Of a DNA stretch of 64,000 nucleotides, positions 36,498 to 44,874 are shown in pieces. The DNA is taken from assembly GCF_009296025.1 (NCBI RefSeq), contig NZ_CP045178.1, forward strand, positions 2,046,001-2,110,000. The letters run 5' to 3'. Every line of letters begins with the position of its first letter. The stretch's first letter is position 1. The translations under genes and the position numbers were made by a program. The DNA comes from Streptomyces tsukubensis (GTDB taxonomy: Bacteria > Actinomycetota > Actinomycetes > Streptomycetales > Streptomycetaceae). Under the pieces are notes generated by a model. It had not been told where the DNA came from. It did not search any database and was given only the letters and a program-made list of their open reading frames with translations.

Positions 36498-36690
36498 GCC
36501 CGGGAGCCGCTGCTGAGCGCGGCTTGAGCGCGGGCCGCTACTGAGCGGTGGCCTGAGCACGCGAGCCGCTACTGAGGGCGGCCTGGGCACGGGGGGTCCT
36601 ACTGAGCGGTGGCCTGAGCCCGAGTCGGGCGGCTACCGGAAGCGGCCCGAGCCGTACCGGGACACGGGGCGGCCGAGGGCGGCCTGAGCC
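36485..36690. repeat. Five to six tandem copies of the FAD-oxidoreductase 3' end
   Basis: Units start at 36485, 36515, 36543, 36574 and 36604, with a partial at about 36677; the period is 28-31 bp. The first, GAGCGCGGCCTGAGCCCGGG, contains the gene's own TGA; most others keep CTGAG. Typical unit tail is GAGCCGCTACT. The 318-bp spacer up to the next convergent gene is otherwise filled by a hairpin and short CGCCGGACACC repeats, with no gene. Confidence 0.88.
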
Positions 36691-36691
36691 C

Positions 36692-36730
36692 GGGAGGGGC
36701 GGGAGGCGCGAGTATCACCCCGCCCCTCCC
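36692..36730. terminator. Hairpin between convergent genes
   Basis: Arms GGGAGGGGCGGG (36692-36703) and CCCGCCCCTCCC (36719-36730) pair perfectly over 12 bp with a 15-nt loop. It could serve both the FAD-oxidoreductase gene and the convergent regulator. Confidence 0.65.
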
Positions 36731-36815
36731 GCACCACCCACCTCACCCCGCACGCCGGGCGCCGGACACCACACGCCGGACGCCGGACACCCAGGACACG
36801 GGACCGCACCGCCAC

Positions 36816-38438
36816 TCACTGAAAGGCGGCCACCCGGTCCCGATAACCCCGTACGGGAGGCGCGTCCCGGTACGGCTCAAGACGGCGCTCGAACTCCCTG
36901 ACGTACTCAAGAGCCCGGACCGACCGCATCTCCCCCGCGGCCTGCGCCGCCTCCGCGCCGAGGACGCACGCCTGATCCAGCTCGCCGAGACCGAGCCGGG
37001 CGGAGGCGAGGACGACACGACAGAAGAGACGGCTGCGCGCGAAGCCGGGGGCGCGGAGCTGCAGCGAGCGCTCCGCGTGCTGCGCCGCCGCCCGGTACTG
37101 CTGGAGATCCCGGTAGCAGTGCCCGAACTCGTCGGCCAACTGCGCCTCGTCGAAGAAGCGCGCCCACGGCGGAGCCTCGTCGCCGAGCCGGGCGGACTCC
37201 AAGGCCCGCTCGGCCCTGACCAGGGACGCGGTACACGCCCTGACCTCGCCGAGCACTCCGTGCCCCCGCGCCTCCGCCGCGTGCAGCAGCGCCTGGACGA
37301 CCGGCGAGGCGGAGCTGCCGACCCCCTGCTGGGCGACCCGGGCGAGCTGGACGGCCTCGCGCCCATGGGCCAGATAGACGGCCTGGCGGCTCATCGTCAC
37401 CAGCACATAGCTGCCGTACGCCCGGTCGCCCGCCGCCTGCGAAAGCCGCAGGGCCTGGACGAAGTACCGCTGGGCGAGCCCGTGGGCGGCGATGTCGTAG
37501 GACGTCCAACCCGCGAGTCTCGTCAGGTCGGCGGCCGCGGCGAAGAGTCTGCGCCCGGTCTGCTCGCCGTAGACACCGCGGAGCATCGGCTCGGCCTCGT
37601 GCTCCAGATAGCGCACGAGCGCCTGCCTGGCGTGGCCGCCGCCGTAGGCGTGGTCCAGGGACCGGAACAGCTCGCCGACCGATCGCAGCGCGGCGATGTC
37701 ACCGGCCGTGACCCGCTGTCCAGGGCCCCGCTCGGACTGCTGCCTGCCCCAGCCGGGGGTGGGCGCGGGGATCGTGGCGGACGGGCCCGAGGGAGCACCG
37801 CCGACGGTCCCCGTGGAGGCGGCGGTGGAACCGGACCCCGCAGGGGCCGCGCCGCCGGGCCGATGGGGTCCTGGCACCCCTGGTCTGCTCTGCACGGGCA
37901 CCCGGCCGAGACCGGGATGCCCGCCGTTGACGCCCGTGCCCGCGGACCGGGCCGTCTCCGCCCGCCCCGCGCGTTCGTCGGTGAGCCGGCCGACCCGTTC
38001 GTCGGCGCGGCCGATCAGCCAGTCGCGGCTCGGCACCACGAGTCCCGCCGGGGTGAACGCGATCTTCCGCAGCTCGGCGTGGCTGCCGGAGTCCTTCCGC
38101 CACAGGCCGCCGACGATGTCCACGGCCTCCTCGGGTGTGGAGGCGAATTCCAGCCCCGCGTAGACCGGTGCGCAGGCATCGAGGCCCAGATCCTGCGCGG
38201 TGAGCCGGCGCCCGAGGCGGCGGGTGAAGACCTCCGCGATGAGGGCCGGTGTCGTCCCGCGAGGCTGCTGACCGCGCAGCCACCGGGTTACGGATGTTTT
38301 GTCGTATCTCAGATCAAGGCCGTGTTCGAGGCCTAGCTGATCGACCCGACGGGCCAATCCGGCGTTGGAGAACCCCGCCTCCGCGATGAGCGCGGCGAGC
38401 TGTCTGTTGGGGGTGCGCTGAGGGAGTCGTTCCGTCAT
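36816..38438 (-). CDS. Large Streptomyces regulatory protein with HTH-like N terminus and TPR-like C terminus
   Basis: Protein of 540 residues. The first 85 residues (MTERLPQRTPNRQLAALIAE, LRYDKTSVTRWLRGQQPRGT) look like a helix-turn-helix. A central Pro/Gly/Ser-rich linker (about 185-245) joins a C-terminal array of tetratricopeptide-like helices (ALRLSQAAGDRAYGSYVLVT, LVRAERALESARLGDEAPPW, AAAQHAERSLQLRAPGFARS). The arrangement is that of the NsdA-type and related pleiotropic regulators of Streptomyces, which affect development and antibiotic production; I cannot assign it to a named one. The ATG at 38438 gives the expected start. It is divergent from lipB. Confidence 0.85.
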   Translation of the reverse strand: MTERLPQRTPNRQLAALIAEAGFSNAGLARRVDQLGLEHGLDLRYDKTSVTRWLRGQQPRGTTPALIAEVFTRRLGRRLTAQDLGLDACAPVYAGLEFASTPEEAVDIVGGLWRKDSGSHAELRKIAFTPAGLVVPSRDWLIGRADERVGRLTDERAGRAETARSAGTGVNGGHPGLGRVPVQSRPGVPGPHRPGGAAPAGSGSTAASTGTVGGAPSGPSATIPAPTPGWGRQQSERGPGQRVTAGDIAALRSVGELFRSLDHAYGGGHARQALVRYLEHEAEPMLRGVYGEQTGRRLFAAAADLTRLAGWTSYDIAAHGLAQRYFVQALRLSQAAGDRAYGSYVLVTMSRQAVYLAHGREAVQLARVAQQGVGSSASPVVQALLHAAEARGHGVLGEVRACTASLVRAERALESARLGDEAPPWARFFDEAQLADEFGHCYRDLQQYRAAAQHAERSLQLRAPGFARSRLFCRVVLASARLGLGELDQACVLGAEAAQAAGEMRSVRALEYVREFERRLEPYRDAPPVRGYRDRVAAFQ

Positions 38439-38565
38439 CAGCTGTGCGGTCTCCTGCCTTCCGGGCCCGGGAGCAGCCCTACTGGAACGGCGCGAATGTA
38501 ACCGTCCCCGACGACCCCATTGGGTCCTTCGCTCCTCGTTCATCCGATCGTGTGAGGATTGGTCC

Positions 38566-38608
38566 GAGTACTGACGGAGTACTGACGGGCTGCGACCCCC
38601 CGTAGAGT
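38566..38608 (+). promoter_or_regulatory. lipB promoter region with a perfect 11-bp tandem repeat
   Basis: GAGTACTGACG occurs twice head to tail (38566-38576 and 38577-38587), 16 bp upstream of TAGAGT (38603-38608), a good -10 element for the main sigma factor. Transcription would start near 38615, about 40 bp ahead of lipB. The repeats overlap the place of a -35 box and may bind a regulator (inference). Confidence 0.55.
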
Positions 38609-38655
38609 GACGGCGTCGCGATAGGTGCAGGCTGAACCAGATGGAGGCACGTGCC

Positions 38656-39495
38656 GTGAGTGAGCTTCGATTCGTCCGGCTGGGATTCGGCGCGGACGCT
38701 GTCGAGTACCTGGACGCGTGGGAGGAGCAGCGCCGGGTCCACGCGGCCCGCAGCGCCGACGAGATCACCGACACCTGCCTCCTCCTCGAACACCCGCCGG
38801 TCTACACGGCGGGCAGGCGCACCGAGGACAGTGAGCGCCCCTTGGACGGCACGCCCGTCATCGACGTGGACCGCGGCGGGAAGATCACCTGGCACGGCCC
38901 CGGGCAGCTCGTGGGCTATCCGATCCTCCGGCTGCCGAACCCGGTGGACGTCGTCGCCCACGTACGCCGTCTGGAGGACGCGCTGATCCGCACCTGCGCC
39001 GACTTCGGCCTGGAGACGACCCGCGTCGAGGGCCGCAGCGGGGTCTGGGTCCTCGGCGACCCGGCCGAGCAGCGCAAGGCGCTCGGTGGCCTCTCCCTCG
39101 ACTTCGACCCGCGGGTACGCACCGACGAGTACGACCCGCGCCTGCGCGGACCGGAGTACGCCCCCTCCAACGCGGGCCAGCGCCACGAGGACCGCAAGCT
39201 CGCGGCGATCGGCATCCGGGTCGCCAAGGGCGTCACGATGCACGGCTTCTCGATGAACGTGAACCCGGACAACACCTGGTTCGACCGGATCGTCCCTTGC
39301 GGTATCCGTGACGCGGGCGTCGCCTCACTCGCCTCGGAACTGGGCGAGGACATCACGATCGCCGACGTACTGCCGGTCGTGGAGAAACATCTGCGCGCGG
39401 TGTTGGAGAACCCCGCCCCCGCGGCCCCGGCACCCGCGCCGTACGCCGCGGGGGAGCCCCGCGAGGAGAGTCAGAAGACCGCGGCGGCCCTCTGA
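38656..39495 (+). CDS. lipB: Lipoyl(octanoyl) transferase
   Basis: LipB moves octanoyl groups from acyl carrier protein to the lipoyl domains of E2 and GcvH, which LipA then sulfurates. The 279-residue product shows [12 protein letters not shown], the signature [17 protein letters not shown], the active-site Lys in [20 protein letters not shown] and the active-site Cys in [16 protein letters not shown]. The last 25 residues are an Ala/Pro/Glu tail beyond the core family. The start is GTG 38656 with GGAGG eight bases before it; an ATG at 38641 overlaps that site and is less likely. It lies 265 bp upstream of lipA. Confidence 0.95.
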   Translation: MSELRFVRLGFGADAVEYLDAWEEQRRVHAARSADEITDTCLLLEHPPVYTAGRRTEDSERPLDGTPVIDVDRGGKITWHGPGQLVGYPILRLPNPVDVVAHVRRLEDALIRTCADFGLETTRVEGRSGVWVLGDPAEQRKALGGLSLDFDPRVRTDEYDPRLRGPEYAPSNAGQRHEDRKLAAIGIRVAKGVTMHGFSMNVNPDNTWFDRIVPCGIRDAGVASLASELGEDITIADVLPVVEKHLRAVLENPAPAAPAPAPYAAGEPREESQKTAAAL

Positions 39496-39538
39496 GACCG
39501 CAGCGTCTCCATGAGACCGGCCGGAACGAGGTGGGCAC

Positions 39539-39595
39539 CGGGCCGACGGGCCACCGGGCCGACGGGCCGACGGGCCACCGGGCCACCGGGCCACC
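39539..39595. repeat. Short tandem repeats of GGGCCACC / GGGCCGAC
   Basis: Six or seven 8-9 bp units alternate GGGCCGAC and GGGCCACC between the lipB and lipA genes, ending at a run of five A. The composition is unlike the coding sequence around it. It may form alternative GGCC hairpins in the lipB-lipA transcript, but no function is evident. Confidence 0.7.
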
Positions 39596-39695
39596 AAAAA
39601 GGTCGCGCGGCCCGGGAATGCACCCCCATGGCCAGAGGTTGGCCACCGGTGAGGGCCCCGCACATCGCGGGCGTACGCTTAGGTACGCCGAAGAT

Positions 39696-39727
39696 TCGAA
39701 TGCCGCTGTAATCGAATGCCGCTGTAA
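39696..39727. repeat. Perfect 16-bp tandem repeat just upstream of lipA
   Basis: TCGAATGCCGCTGTAA occurs at 39696-39711 and again at 39712-39727 with no spacer and no change. It lies 34 bp before the lipA start. It is close enough to the ribosome-binding site to belong to the lipA leader or promoter. Confidence 0.8.
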
Positions 39728-39760
39728 CCGCCGTAGCAGAAGCAGAAAGGGGCGCCGGAC

Positions 39761-40732
39761 GTGTCCGCTGTCGCACCTGACGGGCGCAAGATGCTCCGCC
39801 TGGAAGTCCGGAACAGTCAGACCCCCATCGAGCGCAAGCCCGAGTGGATCAAGACGCGCGCCAAGATGGGCCCGGAGTACAACGAACTCCAGAAACTCGT
39901 CAAGAGCGAGGGTCTGCACACGGTGTGCCAGGAGGCCGGCTGTCCCAACATCTACGAATGCTGGGAAGACCGCGAGGCCACCTTCCTCATCGGCGGTGAC
40001 CAGTGCACCAGGCGCTGCGACTTCTGCCAGATCGACACCGGCAAGCCGGAGCCCCTCGATGTCGATGAGCCCCGCAGGGTCGGCGAGTCGGTCGTCAAGA
40101 TGGACCTGAACTACGCGACCATCACCGGAGTCGCCCGCGACGACCTCGAAGACGGCGGCGCCTGGCTGTACGCGGAGACCGTACGCAAGATCCACGAGAT
40201 GACCGCGGAGCGCCCCCTCGGCCGCACCAAGGTCGAGCTGCTGATCCCCGACTTCAACGCCGTCCCCGAGCAGCTCGCCGAGGTCTTCTCCTCGCGCCCC
40301 GAGGTGCTTGCCCACAACGTGGAGACGGTGCCGCGCATCTTCAAGCGCATCCGCCCCGGCTTCCGTTTCGAGCGCTCCCTGGACGTCATCAGCAGGTCCC
40401 GCGAGGCGGGCCTGGTGACCAAGTCCAACCTGATCCTGGGCATGGGCGAGACCCGCGAGGAGATCTCGGACGCGCTGACGCAGATGCACGCGGCGGGCTG
40501 CGAGCTGATCACCATCACCCAGTACCTGCGCCCCTCCGTTCGCCACCACCCCGTGGAGCGCTGGGTCAAGCCGCAGGAGTTCGTGGAGCTGAAGGAGGAG
40601 GCCGAGGAGATCGGCTTCTCCGGTGTGATGTCGGGCCCGCTGGTCCGCTCCTCCTACCGCGCGGGCCGGCTGTTCCAGCAGGCGATGGAGAAGCGCGGCG
40701 AGATGGCGCAGACGAGCACACCGACCGTCTGA
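39761..40732 (+). CDS. lipA: Lipoyl synthase
   Basis: Radical-SAM enzyme of 323 residues that inserts two sulfurs into octanoyl groups on lipoyl domains. The auxiliary 4Fe-4S cluster is [14 protein letters not shown] (CxxxxCxxxxxC). The radical-SAM cluster is [11 protein letters not shown] (CxxxCxxC). The C-terminal RSSYRAG supplies the Ser ligand of the auxiliary cluster. The GTG at 39761 is preceded by GAAAGGGGC. LipB and LipA together lipoylate the E2 encoded at 22-23.8 kb. The 3' end is tandemly duplicated. Confidence 0.97.
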   Translation: MSAVAPDGRKMLRLEVRNSQTPIERKPEWIKTRAKMGPEYNELQKLVKSEGLHTVCQEAGCPNIYECWEDREATFLIGGDQCTRRCDFCQIDTGKPEPLDVDEPRRVGESVVKMDLNYATITGVARDDLEDGGAWLYAETVRKIHEMTAERPLGRTKVELLIPDFNAVPEQLAEVFSSRPEVLAHNVETVPRIFKRIRPGFRFERSLDVISRSREAGLVTKSNLILGMGETREEISDALTQMHAAGCELITITQYLRPSVRHHPVERWVKPQEFVELKEEAEEIGFSGVMSGPLVRSSYRAGRLFQQAMEKRGEMAQTSTPTV

Positions 40733-40748
40733 GACGAGCACACCGACC
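40711..40748. repeat. Exact 16-bp duplication flanking the lipA stop codon
   Basis: GACGAGCACACCGACC occurs inside the last codons of lipA (40711-40726) and again right after the stop (40733-40748), a period of 22 bp with the TGA at 40730-40732 between the copies. Confidence 0.88.
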
Positions 40749-40880
40749 ACACCGACACCGCCCGAGGCGCGCACTCCCCGGCACTGCCCTGAGCCGCGTG
40801 TGCGGGCCGGGGCATGTGAAACGAAGCACAGCGCACCACCGGCCGGGGAACAACCGGTGACCCCCGCAGGGATCGCGACG

Positions 40881-40930
40881 ACGCGGCCCGGCACCGTCCC
40901 CGCAGCTGGGGACGGATGCCAGGGCCGCGT
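40881..40930. ncRNA. Long hairpin element downstream of lipA, unidentified structured RNA or terminator
   Basis: ACGCGGCCC (40881-40889), GGCA, CCGTCCCC, hexaloop GCAGCT (40902-40907), GGGGACGG, a bulged A, TGCC, a bulged A, and GGGCCGCGT (40922-40930) give 21 base pairs broken only by two single-A bulges. Just upstream, GGCCGGGGAACAACCGGTG (about 40841-40859) can form a smaller hairpin. A second stem with a TTCC tetraloop (CGGGGGC/GCCCCCG, 40940-40957) follows. It lies 150 bp after lipA and ahead of the promoter for the next gene. It could be the lipA terminator or an independent small RNA. Confidence 0.5.
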
Positions 40931-40980
40931 ACGGCTTTGCGGGGGCTTCCGCCCCCGGAACGCCCACGATTCACGGGTGT

Positions 40981-41009
40981 TTGACCGATTGGTCATGCAC
41001 TGGTAACAC
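40981..41009 (+). promoter_or_regulatory. Housekeeping-type promoter for the small gene at 41123
   Basis: TTGACC (40981-40986), a 17-bp spacer and TAACAC (41004-41009) match the main vegetative sigma factor pattern (TTGACA - 17 - TANNNT) with few differences. The transcript would have a leader of about 105 nt. Confidence 0.6.
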
Positions 41010-41122
41010 CGAACAGGGACGCTGACACGACAGTGAGCGCACGCCCCGCTACGCACCGTACCCACCACGTCCCGCCCCGCCTCCCCCCGTCCGCACCGCA
41101 GCTCCCCGAGGAGACCCACGCC

Positions 41123-41329
41123 ATGCAGGCCGCGCCCGTACAGGTACGCGCAACCGCCATCCCTTCCCTCACCGGAGCCCTGCGCGCCGTCGAGGCGCTG
41201 CTGATGAGCAACGGCCAGCGCACAGCGCGCAGAAACGCATGGAACGCCGTCCTTGAGGACCGCAGCAGGGCCAGGGCGAGAGCCGAGGCCGAGCAGGTAC
41301 TCGAAGCCGTGGCCGCCCGCACGTCGTAG
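41123..41329 (+). CDS. Small conserved hypothetical protein (68 residues)
   Basis: A short basic, helical protein starting MQAAPVQVRATAIPSLTGAL and ending VLEAVAARTS, rich in Arg and Ala (ARRNAWNAVLEDRSRARARA). GAGGAGACC precedes the ATG at 41123; the frame is also open from 41033, but that extension is Pro-rich and looks like leader sequence. A gene of this size between lipA and the DUF4191 gene is usual in Streptomyces, as I recall. Function unknown. A promoter is predicted at 40981-41009. Confidence 0.75.
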   Translation: MQAAPVQVRATAIPSLTGALRAVEALLMSNGQRTARRNAWNAVLEDRSRARARAEAEQVLEAVAARTS

Positions 41330-41359
41330 TCACCGCAGGGGACACGTAAACTTCGGAAC

Positions 41360-42061
41360 ATGGCGAGGAAGGACAACGCAGCGAGTTCTGCGAATCAAGG
41401 GCGACTGAAACAGATCGCCCTCACGTACAAGATGACCCGTCGGGCCGATAAAAAGCTCGATCTTGTCATCGCCGCTGTGGGAATCGTCACCCTGGGTGTC
41501 GTCCTCGCAATCGGTTTCCTGATCGGGCACCCGGTCTATCTCGGCATTCTCGGCTTCCTGCTCGCCGTCCTCGCGATGGCGATCGTCTTCGGACGCAGGG
41601 CCGAGCACGCCGCCTTCTCACAGATGGAGGGCCAGCCGGGTGCGGCTGCCGCCGTCCTGGAGAACGTCGGCCGAGGCTGGACGACGACCGCGGCGGTGGC
41701 GATGAACCGCAGCCAGGACGTGGTGCACCGGGCGGTCGGCAAGGCGGGCATCGTGCTCGTGGCCGAAGGCAACCCGAACCGCGTCAAGGCGCTGCTGGCC
41801 GCCGAGAAGCGGAAGATGGCCAGGGTGGTGTCGGACGTACCGGTGCACGACATCATGGTCGGCGACGGCGAGGGCCAGGTGCCCCTGAAGAAGGTCCGCA
41901 CGACACTGCTGAAGCTGCCGCGCGTACTGACCGGCCCCCAGGTCACGCAGACGAACGACCGGCTGAGGGCGATGGGGGACTTGATGAAGAACATGCCCCT
42001 GCCAAAGGGGCCTATGCCTAAGGGTGCCCGCATGCCTCGCGGCGGCCCGAAGATGCGCTGA
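41360..42061 (+). CDS. DUF4191 domain-containing membrane protein
   Basis: Conserved actinobacterial protein of 233 residues: basic N terminus (MARKDNAASSANQGRLKQIA), two adjoining membrane helices (LVIAAVGIVTLGVVLAIGFL and YLGILGFLLAVLAMAIVFG), then a cytoplasmic domain with a nuclease-like or NERD-like feel (AGIVLVAEGNPNRVKALLAA) and a basic C terminus ending PRGGPKMR. No function is established. The spacer to the previous small gene is 30 bp, so both may share a transcript. Confidence 0.9.
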   Translation: MARKDNAASSANQGRLKQIALTYKMTRRADKKLDLVIAAVGIVTLGVVLAIGFLIGHPVYLGILGFLLAVLAMAIVFGRRAEHAAFSQMEGQPGAAAAVLENVGRGWTTTAAVAMNRSQDVVHRAVGKAGIVLVAEGNPNRVKALLAAEKRKMARVVSDVPVHDIMVGDGEGQVPLKKVRTTLLKLPRVLTGPQVTQTNDRLRAMGDLMKNMPLPKGPMPKGARMPRGGPKMR

Positions 42062-42148
42062 CGCTCCCGTAGCCGCACCAGCCGCTTGTCTTTAACCGCC
42101 TGTCTGTCCCGCGGTCACGATCACGAACACAAAACTCGGAAACCGAGC

Positions 42149-42203
42149 ACGTGAAGAGGGCGGGGGCGGAACCCAGTGGGTTCCGCCCCCGCCCTCTTCA
42201 CGT
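42149..42203. terminator. Perfect 26-bp hairpin between convergent genes
   Basis: The left arm (42149-42174, ACGTGAAGAGGGCGGGGGCG then GAACCC) and right arm (42178-42203) are perfectly complementary around a 3-nt loop (AGT). It lies 88 bp after the DUF4191 stop and 91 bp before the convergent RDD stop, so it is probably a bidirectional terminator. Confidence 0.9.
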
Positions 42204-42238
42204 TCACTCGCGAACCCGGAGGCCCGGACCAAGGCCCC

Positions 42239-42270
42239 AGACCCAGACCCAGACCCAGACTCAGACTCAG
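42239..42270. repeat. CCCAGA hexanucleotide repeat
   Basis: Four CCCAGA units followed by two CTCAGA-like units (about 42237-42270), just after the terminator and before the RDD gene 3' end. This is a simple-sequence tract prone to slippage. Confidence 0.7.
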
Positions 42271-42293
42271 GCCGGATGTCTCCTTCTCCTGCC

Positions 42294-42761
42294 TCAGATC
42301 CGCACCTGCACGGCGCGGCCCGCGCGGTCGTGCAGGCCTCGGGAGTCCCGGTCCCAGACGAGGGCGGGGATGGCGAGGCACAGCAGTACGCTGCGCAGCA
42401 GCACCCGGCCGAGACCGAGCCGACCGCCGTCGAGGGAGACGACCCGCAGCCGGAAGATGCGCTTGCCCGGCGTGAAACCGACGGTGGAGACGGTCAGCAG
42501 GCTCAGTACGAAGAAGACGGCGAGGGCCCAGTTGCCCGCCCTCTGTTGGTCACCTCCGGCGAGCAGGCCGTATGCGATGAGCATGCAGAGCGCCCAGTCC
42601 ACGATGATGGCGCCGAAGCGGCGGCCGAGGGGTGCGACGGAGCCCGGCCCCTCCTCCGGCAGTCCGAGGCGCTGTCCCCGGTACCCGAAGTCGACTCCCA
42701 TGCCCTCGGCGGCCGCGCGAGGTCCGGAGAGCCACGATCCGATTGCGTCCCTGTTGTCCAC
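42294..42761 (-). CDS. RDD-family membrane protein
   Basis: Protein of 155 residues from a GTG at 42761 (MDNRDAIGSWLSGPRAAAEG). The RDD domain begins with PLGRRFGAIIVDWALCMLIA, followed by AGNWALAVFFVLSLLTVST and GFTPGKRIFRLRVVSLDG, and ends in RGLHDRAGRAVQVRI. Three or four membrane helices are present. The family is linked to small-ion exchange in some members, but the role in Streptomyces is unknown. It is divergent from glnA, and the GlnR box lies 75 bp upstream of its start, so joint control is possible. Confidence 0.88.
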   Translation of the reverse strand: MDNRDAIGSWLSGPRAAAEGMGVDFGYRGQRLGLPEEGPGSVAPLGRRFGAIIVDWALCMLIAYGLLAGGDQQRAGNWALAVFFVLSLLTVSTVGFTPGKRIFRLRVVSLDGGRLGLGRVLLRSVLLCLAIPALVWDRDSRGLHDRAGRAVQVRI

Positions 42762-42835
42762 CCGACCACGGTACTGCGCCCGGATTTGCCGGGGTGTGTG
42801 AGGGCGTCGCATGGCAACGCTCACACCCGGCTCGG

Positions 42836-42873
42836 TTAACTTCTACGAAACAAATGGGTCATGCTTGAGAAAT
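42836..42873 (+). promoter_or_regulatory. GlnR-binding box upstream of glnA
   Basis: TTAAC (42836) - 6 bp - GAAAC (42847) - 6 bp - GTCAT (42858) - 6 bp - GAAAT (42869) follows the known Streptomyces GlnR consensus gTnAc-n6-GaAAc repeated twice, with exact 11-bp spacing. GlnR activates glnA under nitrogen limitation. The box lies about 100 bp before the glnA start. Confidence 0.92.
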
Positions 42874-42971
42874 CCCCCGTCCCTAAGGTCGGGGCAACCG
42901 TGTGTCGCCGCACTGGCCCACGCCCAGGCTGCAACCCCACCCCTCCCCCGGGTGGGAGTAGGAGGAGTTGG

Positions 42972-44381
42972 ATGTTCCAGAACGCCGACGACGCGAGGAA
43001 GTTCATCGCGGACGAGGACGTCAAGTTCGTTGACGTCCGCTTCTGCGACCTGCCGGGAGTGATGCAGCACTTCACCGTGCCGGCGAAGGCGTTCGACCCG
43101 AACGAGGAACTGGCGTTCGACGGATCCTCGATCCGCGGCTTCCAGGCCATCCACGAGTCGGACATGGCGCTGCGTGCGGACGTGACGACCGCCAGGGTCG
43201 ACCCCTTCCGCCGCGACAAGACGCTGAACATCAACTTCTTCATCCACGACCCGATCACGGGCGAGCAGTACAGCCGTGACCCGCGCAACATCGCGAAGAA
43301 GGCCGAGGCGTACCTGGCGTCGACCGGCATCGCCGACACGGCGTACTTCGGTCCCGAGGCCGAGTTCTATGTCTTCGACAGCGTGCGCTTCGAGACCAGC
43401 GCCAACCGCTCGATCTACGAGATCGACTCCGAGGCCGGCGCCTGGAACACCGGCTCCGAGGTCAACAACCGCGGCTACAAGGTCCGTTACAAGGGCGGCT
43501 ACTTCCCGGCCCCGCCGGTGGACCACTTCGCCGACCTGCGCGCGGAGATCTCCCTGGAGCTGGAGGCCGCGGGCCTGGAGGTCGAGCGCCAGCACCACGA
43601 GGTGGGCACGGCGGGCCAGGCGGAGATCAACTACAAGTTCAACACGCTGCTGGCCGCCGCCGACGACCTGATGCTCTTCAAGTACATCGTGAAGAACGTC
43701 GCGTGGCGCAACAACAAGACGGCGACCTTCATGCCGAAGCCGATCTTCGGTGACAACGGCTCGGGCATGCACGTCCACCAGTCGCTGTGGACCGCGGGCG
43801 ACCCGCTGTTCTACGACGAGCAGGGCTACGCGGGCCTGTCGGACACCGCGCGCTACTACATCGGCGGCATCCTGAAGCACGCCCCGTCGCTGCTCGCCTT
43901 CACCAACCCGACGGTGAACTCCTACCACCGCCTGGTCCCCGGCTTCGAGGCCCCGGTCAACATGGTCTACTCGCAGCGCAACCGCTCGGCTGCGATGCGT
44001 ATCCCGATCACGGGTTCCAACCCGAAGGCGAAGCGCGTCGAGTTCCGCGCCCCGGACCCGTCCTCCAACCCGTACCTGGCGTTCTCCGCGCTCCTCATGG
44101 CGGGCCTGGACGGCATCAAGAACAAGATCGAGCCGGCGGAGCCGATCGACAAGGACCTGTACGAGCTGGCTCCCGAGGAGCACGCGAACGTCGCCCAGGT
44201 CCCGACCTCGCTCCCCGCGGTGCTGGACGCGCTGGAGGCGGACAACGAGTACCTCCAGGCGGGCGGCGTCTTCACGGCCGACCTGATCGAGACGTGGATC
44301 GACTACAAGCGCACCAACGAAATCGCCCCGATCCAGCTGCGGCCGCACCCGCATGAGTTTGAGCTTTACTTCGACATCTAG
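42972..44381 (+). CDS. glnA: Glutamine synthetase type I (beta)
   Basis: Dodecameric enzyme making glutamine from glutamate, ammonia and ATP, the main nitrogen-assimilation step. The 469-residue product starts [20 protein letters not shown]. It has [20 protein letters not shown], the ATP/metal segment [17 protein letters not shown], the region [12 protein letters not shown], and the adenylylation loop [14 protein letters not shown], whose Tyr is the target of GlnE. GGAGGAG precedes the ATG at 42972. The upstream GlnR box shows nitrogen control. A short hairpin (44394-44416) and a strong one (44543-44577) follow. Confidence 0.97.
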   Translation: MFQNADDARKFIADEDVKFVDVRFCDLPGVMQHFTVPAKAFDPNEELAFDGSSIRGFQAIHESDMALRADVTTARVDPFRRDKTLNINFFIHDPITGEQYSRDPRNIAKKAEAYLASTGIADTAYFGPEAEFYVFDSVRFETSANRSIYEIDSEAGAWNTGSEVNNRGYKVRYKGGYFPAPPVDHFADLRAEISLELEAAGLEVERQHHEVGTAGQAEINYKFNTLLAAADDLMLFKYIVKNVAWRNNKTATFMPKPIFGDNGSGMHVHQSLWTAGDPLFYDEQGYAGLSDTARYYIGGILKHAPSLLAFTNPTVNSYHRLVPGFEAPVNMVYSQRNRSAAMRIPITGSNPKAKRVEFRAPDPSSNPYLAFSALLMAGLDGIKNKIEPAEPIDKDLYELAPEEHANVAQVPTSLPAVLDALEADNEYLQAGGVFTADLIETWIDYKRTNEIAPIQLRPHPHEFELYFDI

Positions 44382-44542
44382 AACGCGGGGTGGGGCAACC
44401 TGGGAGGGTGCCCCGGAAACCTGACGTGAGCTGCGGGAATGCTTCTCAGTGCTTCCCGTCGTTACCAGCGGTTCTCCACCCTCGTGTGCACCGGACGCGC
44501 ACCGGGAGCCAGATCCGCTGATGAGGCGTCAGTCATGGCACT

Positions 44543-44577
44543 GCGGGCCGTCACCCCACTGTGGGGTGACGGCCCGC
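44543..44577. terminator. Perfect hairpin terminator downstream of glnA
   Basis: GCGGGCCGTCACCCCA (44543-44558), a 3-nt loop and TGGGGTGACGGCCCGC (44562-44577) form a 16-bp perfect stem, 162 bp after the glnA stop. A smaller stem (GGGGCA/TGCCCC) just after the stop may act first. Confidence 0.8.
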
Positions 44578-44599
44578 GACGCGCGGAGAGACAAGAGAC

Positions 44600-44874
44600 A
44601 TCAGAATGCGGCTTGGAGAGCCTGACCGGGCCAACCGCTCCGCGAGTCAGCGGCTCTCGGTTCTCGGGCTGGCCGGACCAGTCGTGGGCGACGAAGACCA
44701 CCGTGAGAAAGCCGTTGGGGGCTTCGACGACCCAGGCACTGTGGATGATGTGGGCGACGCGGAGATCTTCCGGGCGCACATGACGCCGGTCTCTTCGTAC
44801 AGTTCACGCACGGCCGTGGCGGTGATGGGCTCGCCGGGGTCGTTCTTGCCGACGGGCAGGTCCCATTTCCCCTA
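44600..44874 (-). pseudogene. Decayed Nudix hydrolase fragment
   Basis: On the minus strand, from 44871 downward, the sequence encodes GKWDLPVGKNDPGEPITATA then VRELYEETGV, a perfect Nudix box (G-x5-E-x7-RE-L-x-EE-x-G-V). An in-frame TAG stands directly before it (44872-44874), so the N terminus is gone. After VMC the frame is broken by one missing base. The downstream part APEDLRVAHIIHSAWVVEAP then NGFLTVVFVAHDW continues in another frame and fades out near 44630. With no start, a frameshift and no C-terminal end, this is a remnant of a pyrophosphohydrolase gene. Confidence 0.8.

Noticed and set aside
40835..40930. Cobalamin or cyclic-di-AMP riboswitch upstream of the small gene at 41123
   Set aside because: GGGGAACAACCGGTG and CCCCGCAGCTG recall parts of cobalamin riboswitches, and the first also recalls ydaO elements. 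Spacing is wrong, the 3' B12 box or the ydaO closing motif is missing, and a promoter lies downstream, so only an unidentified structure is claimed.
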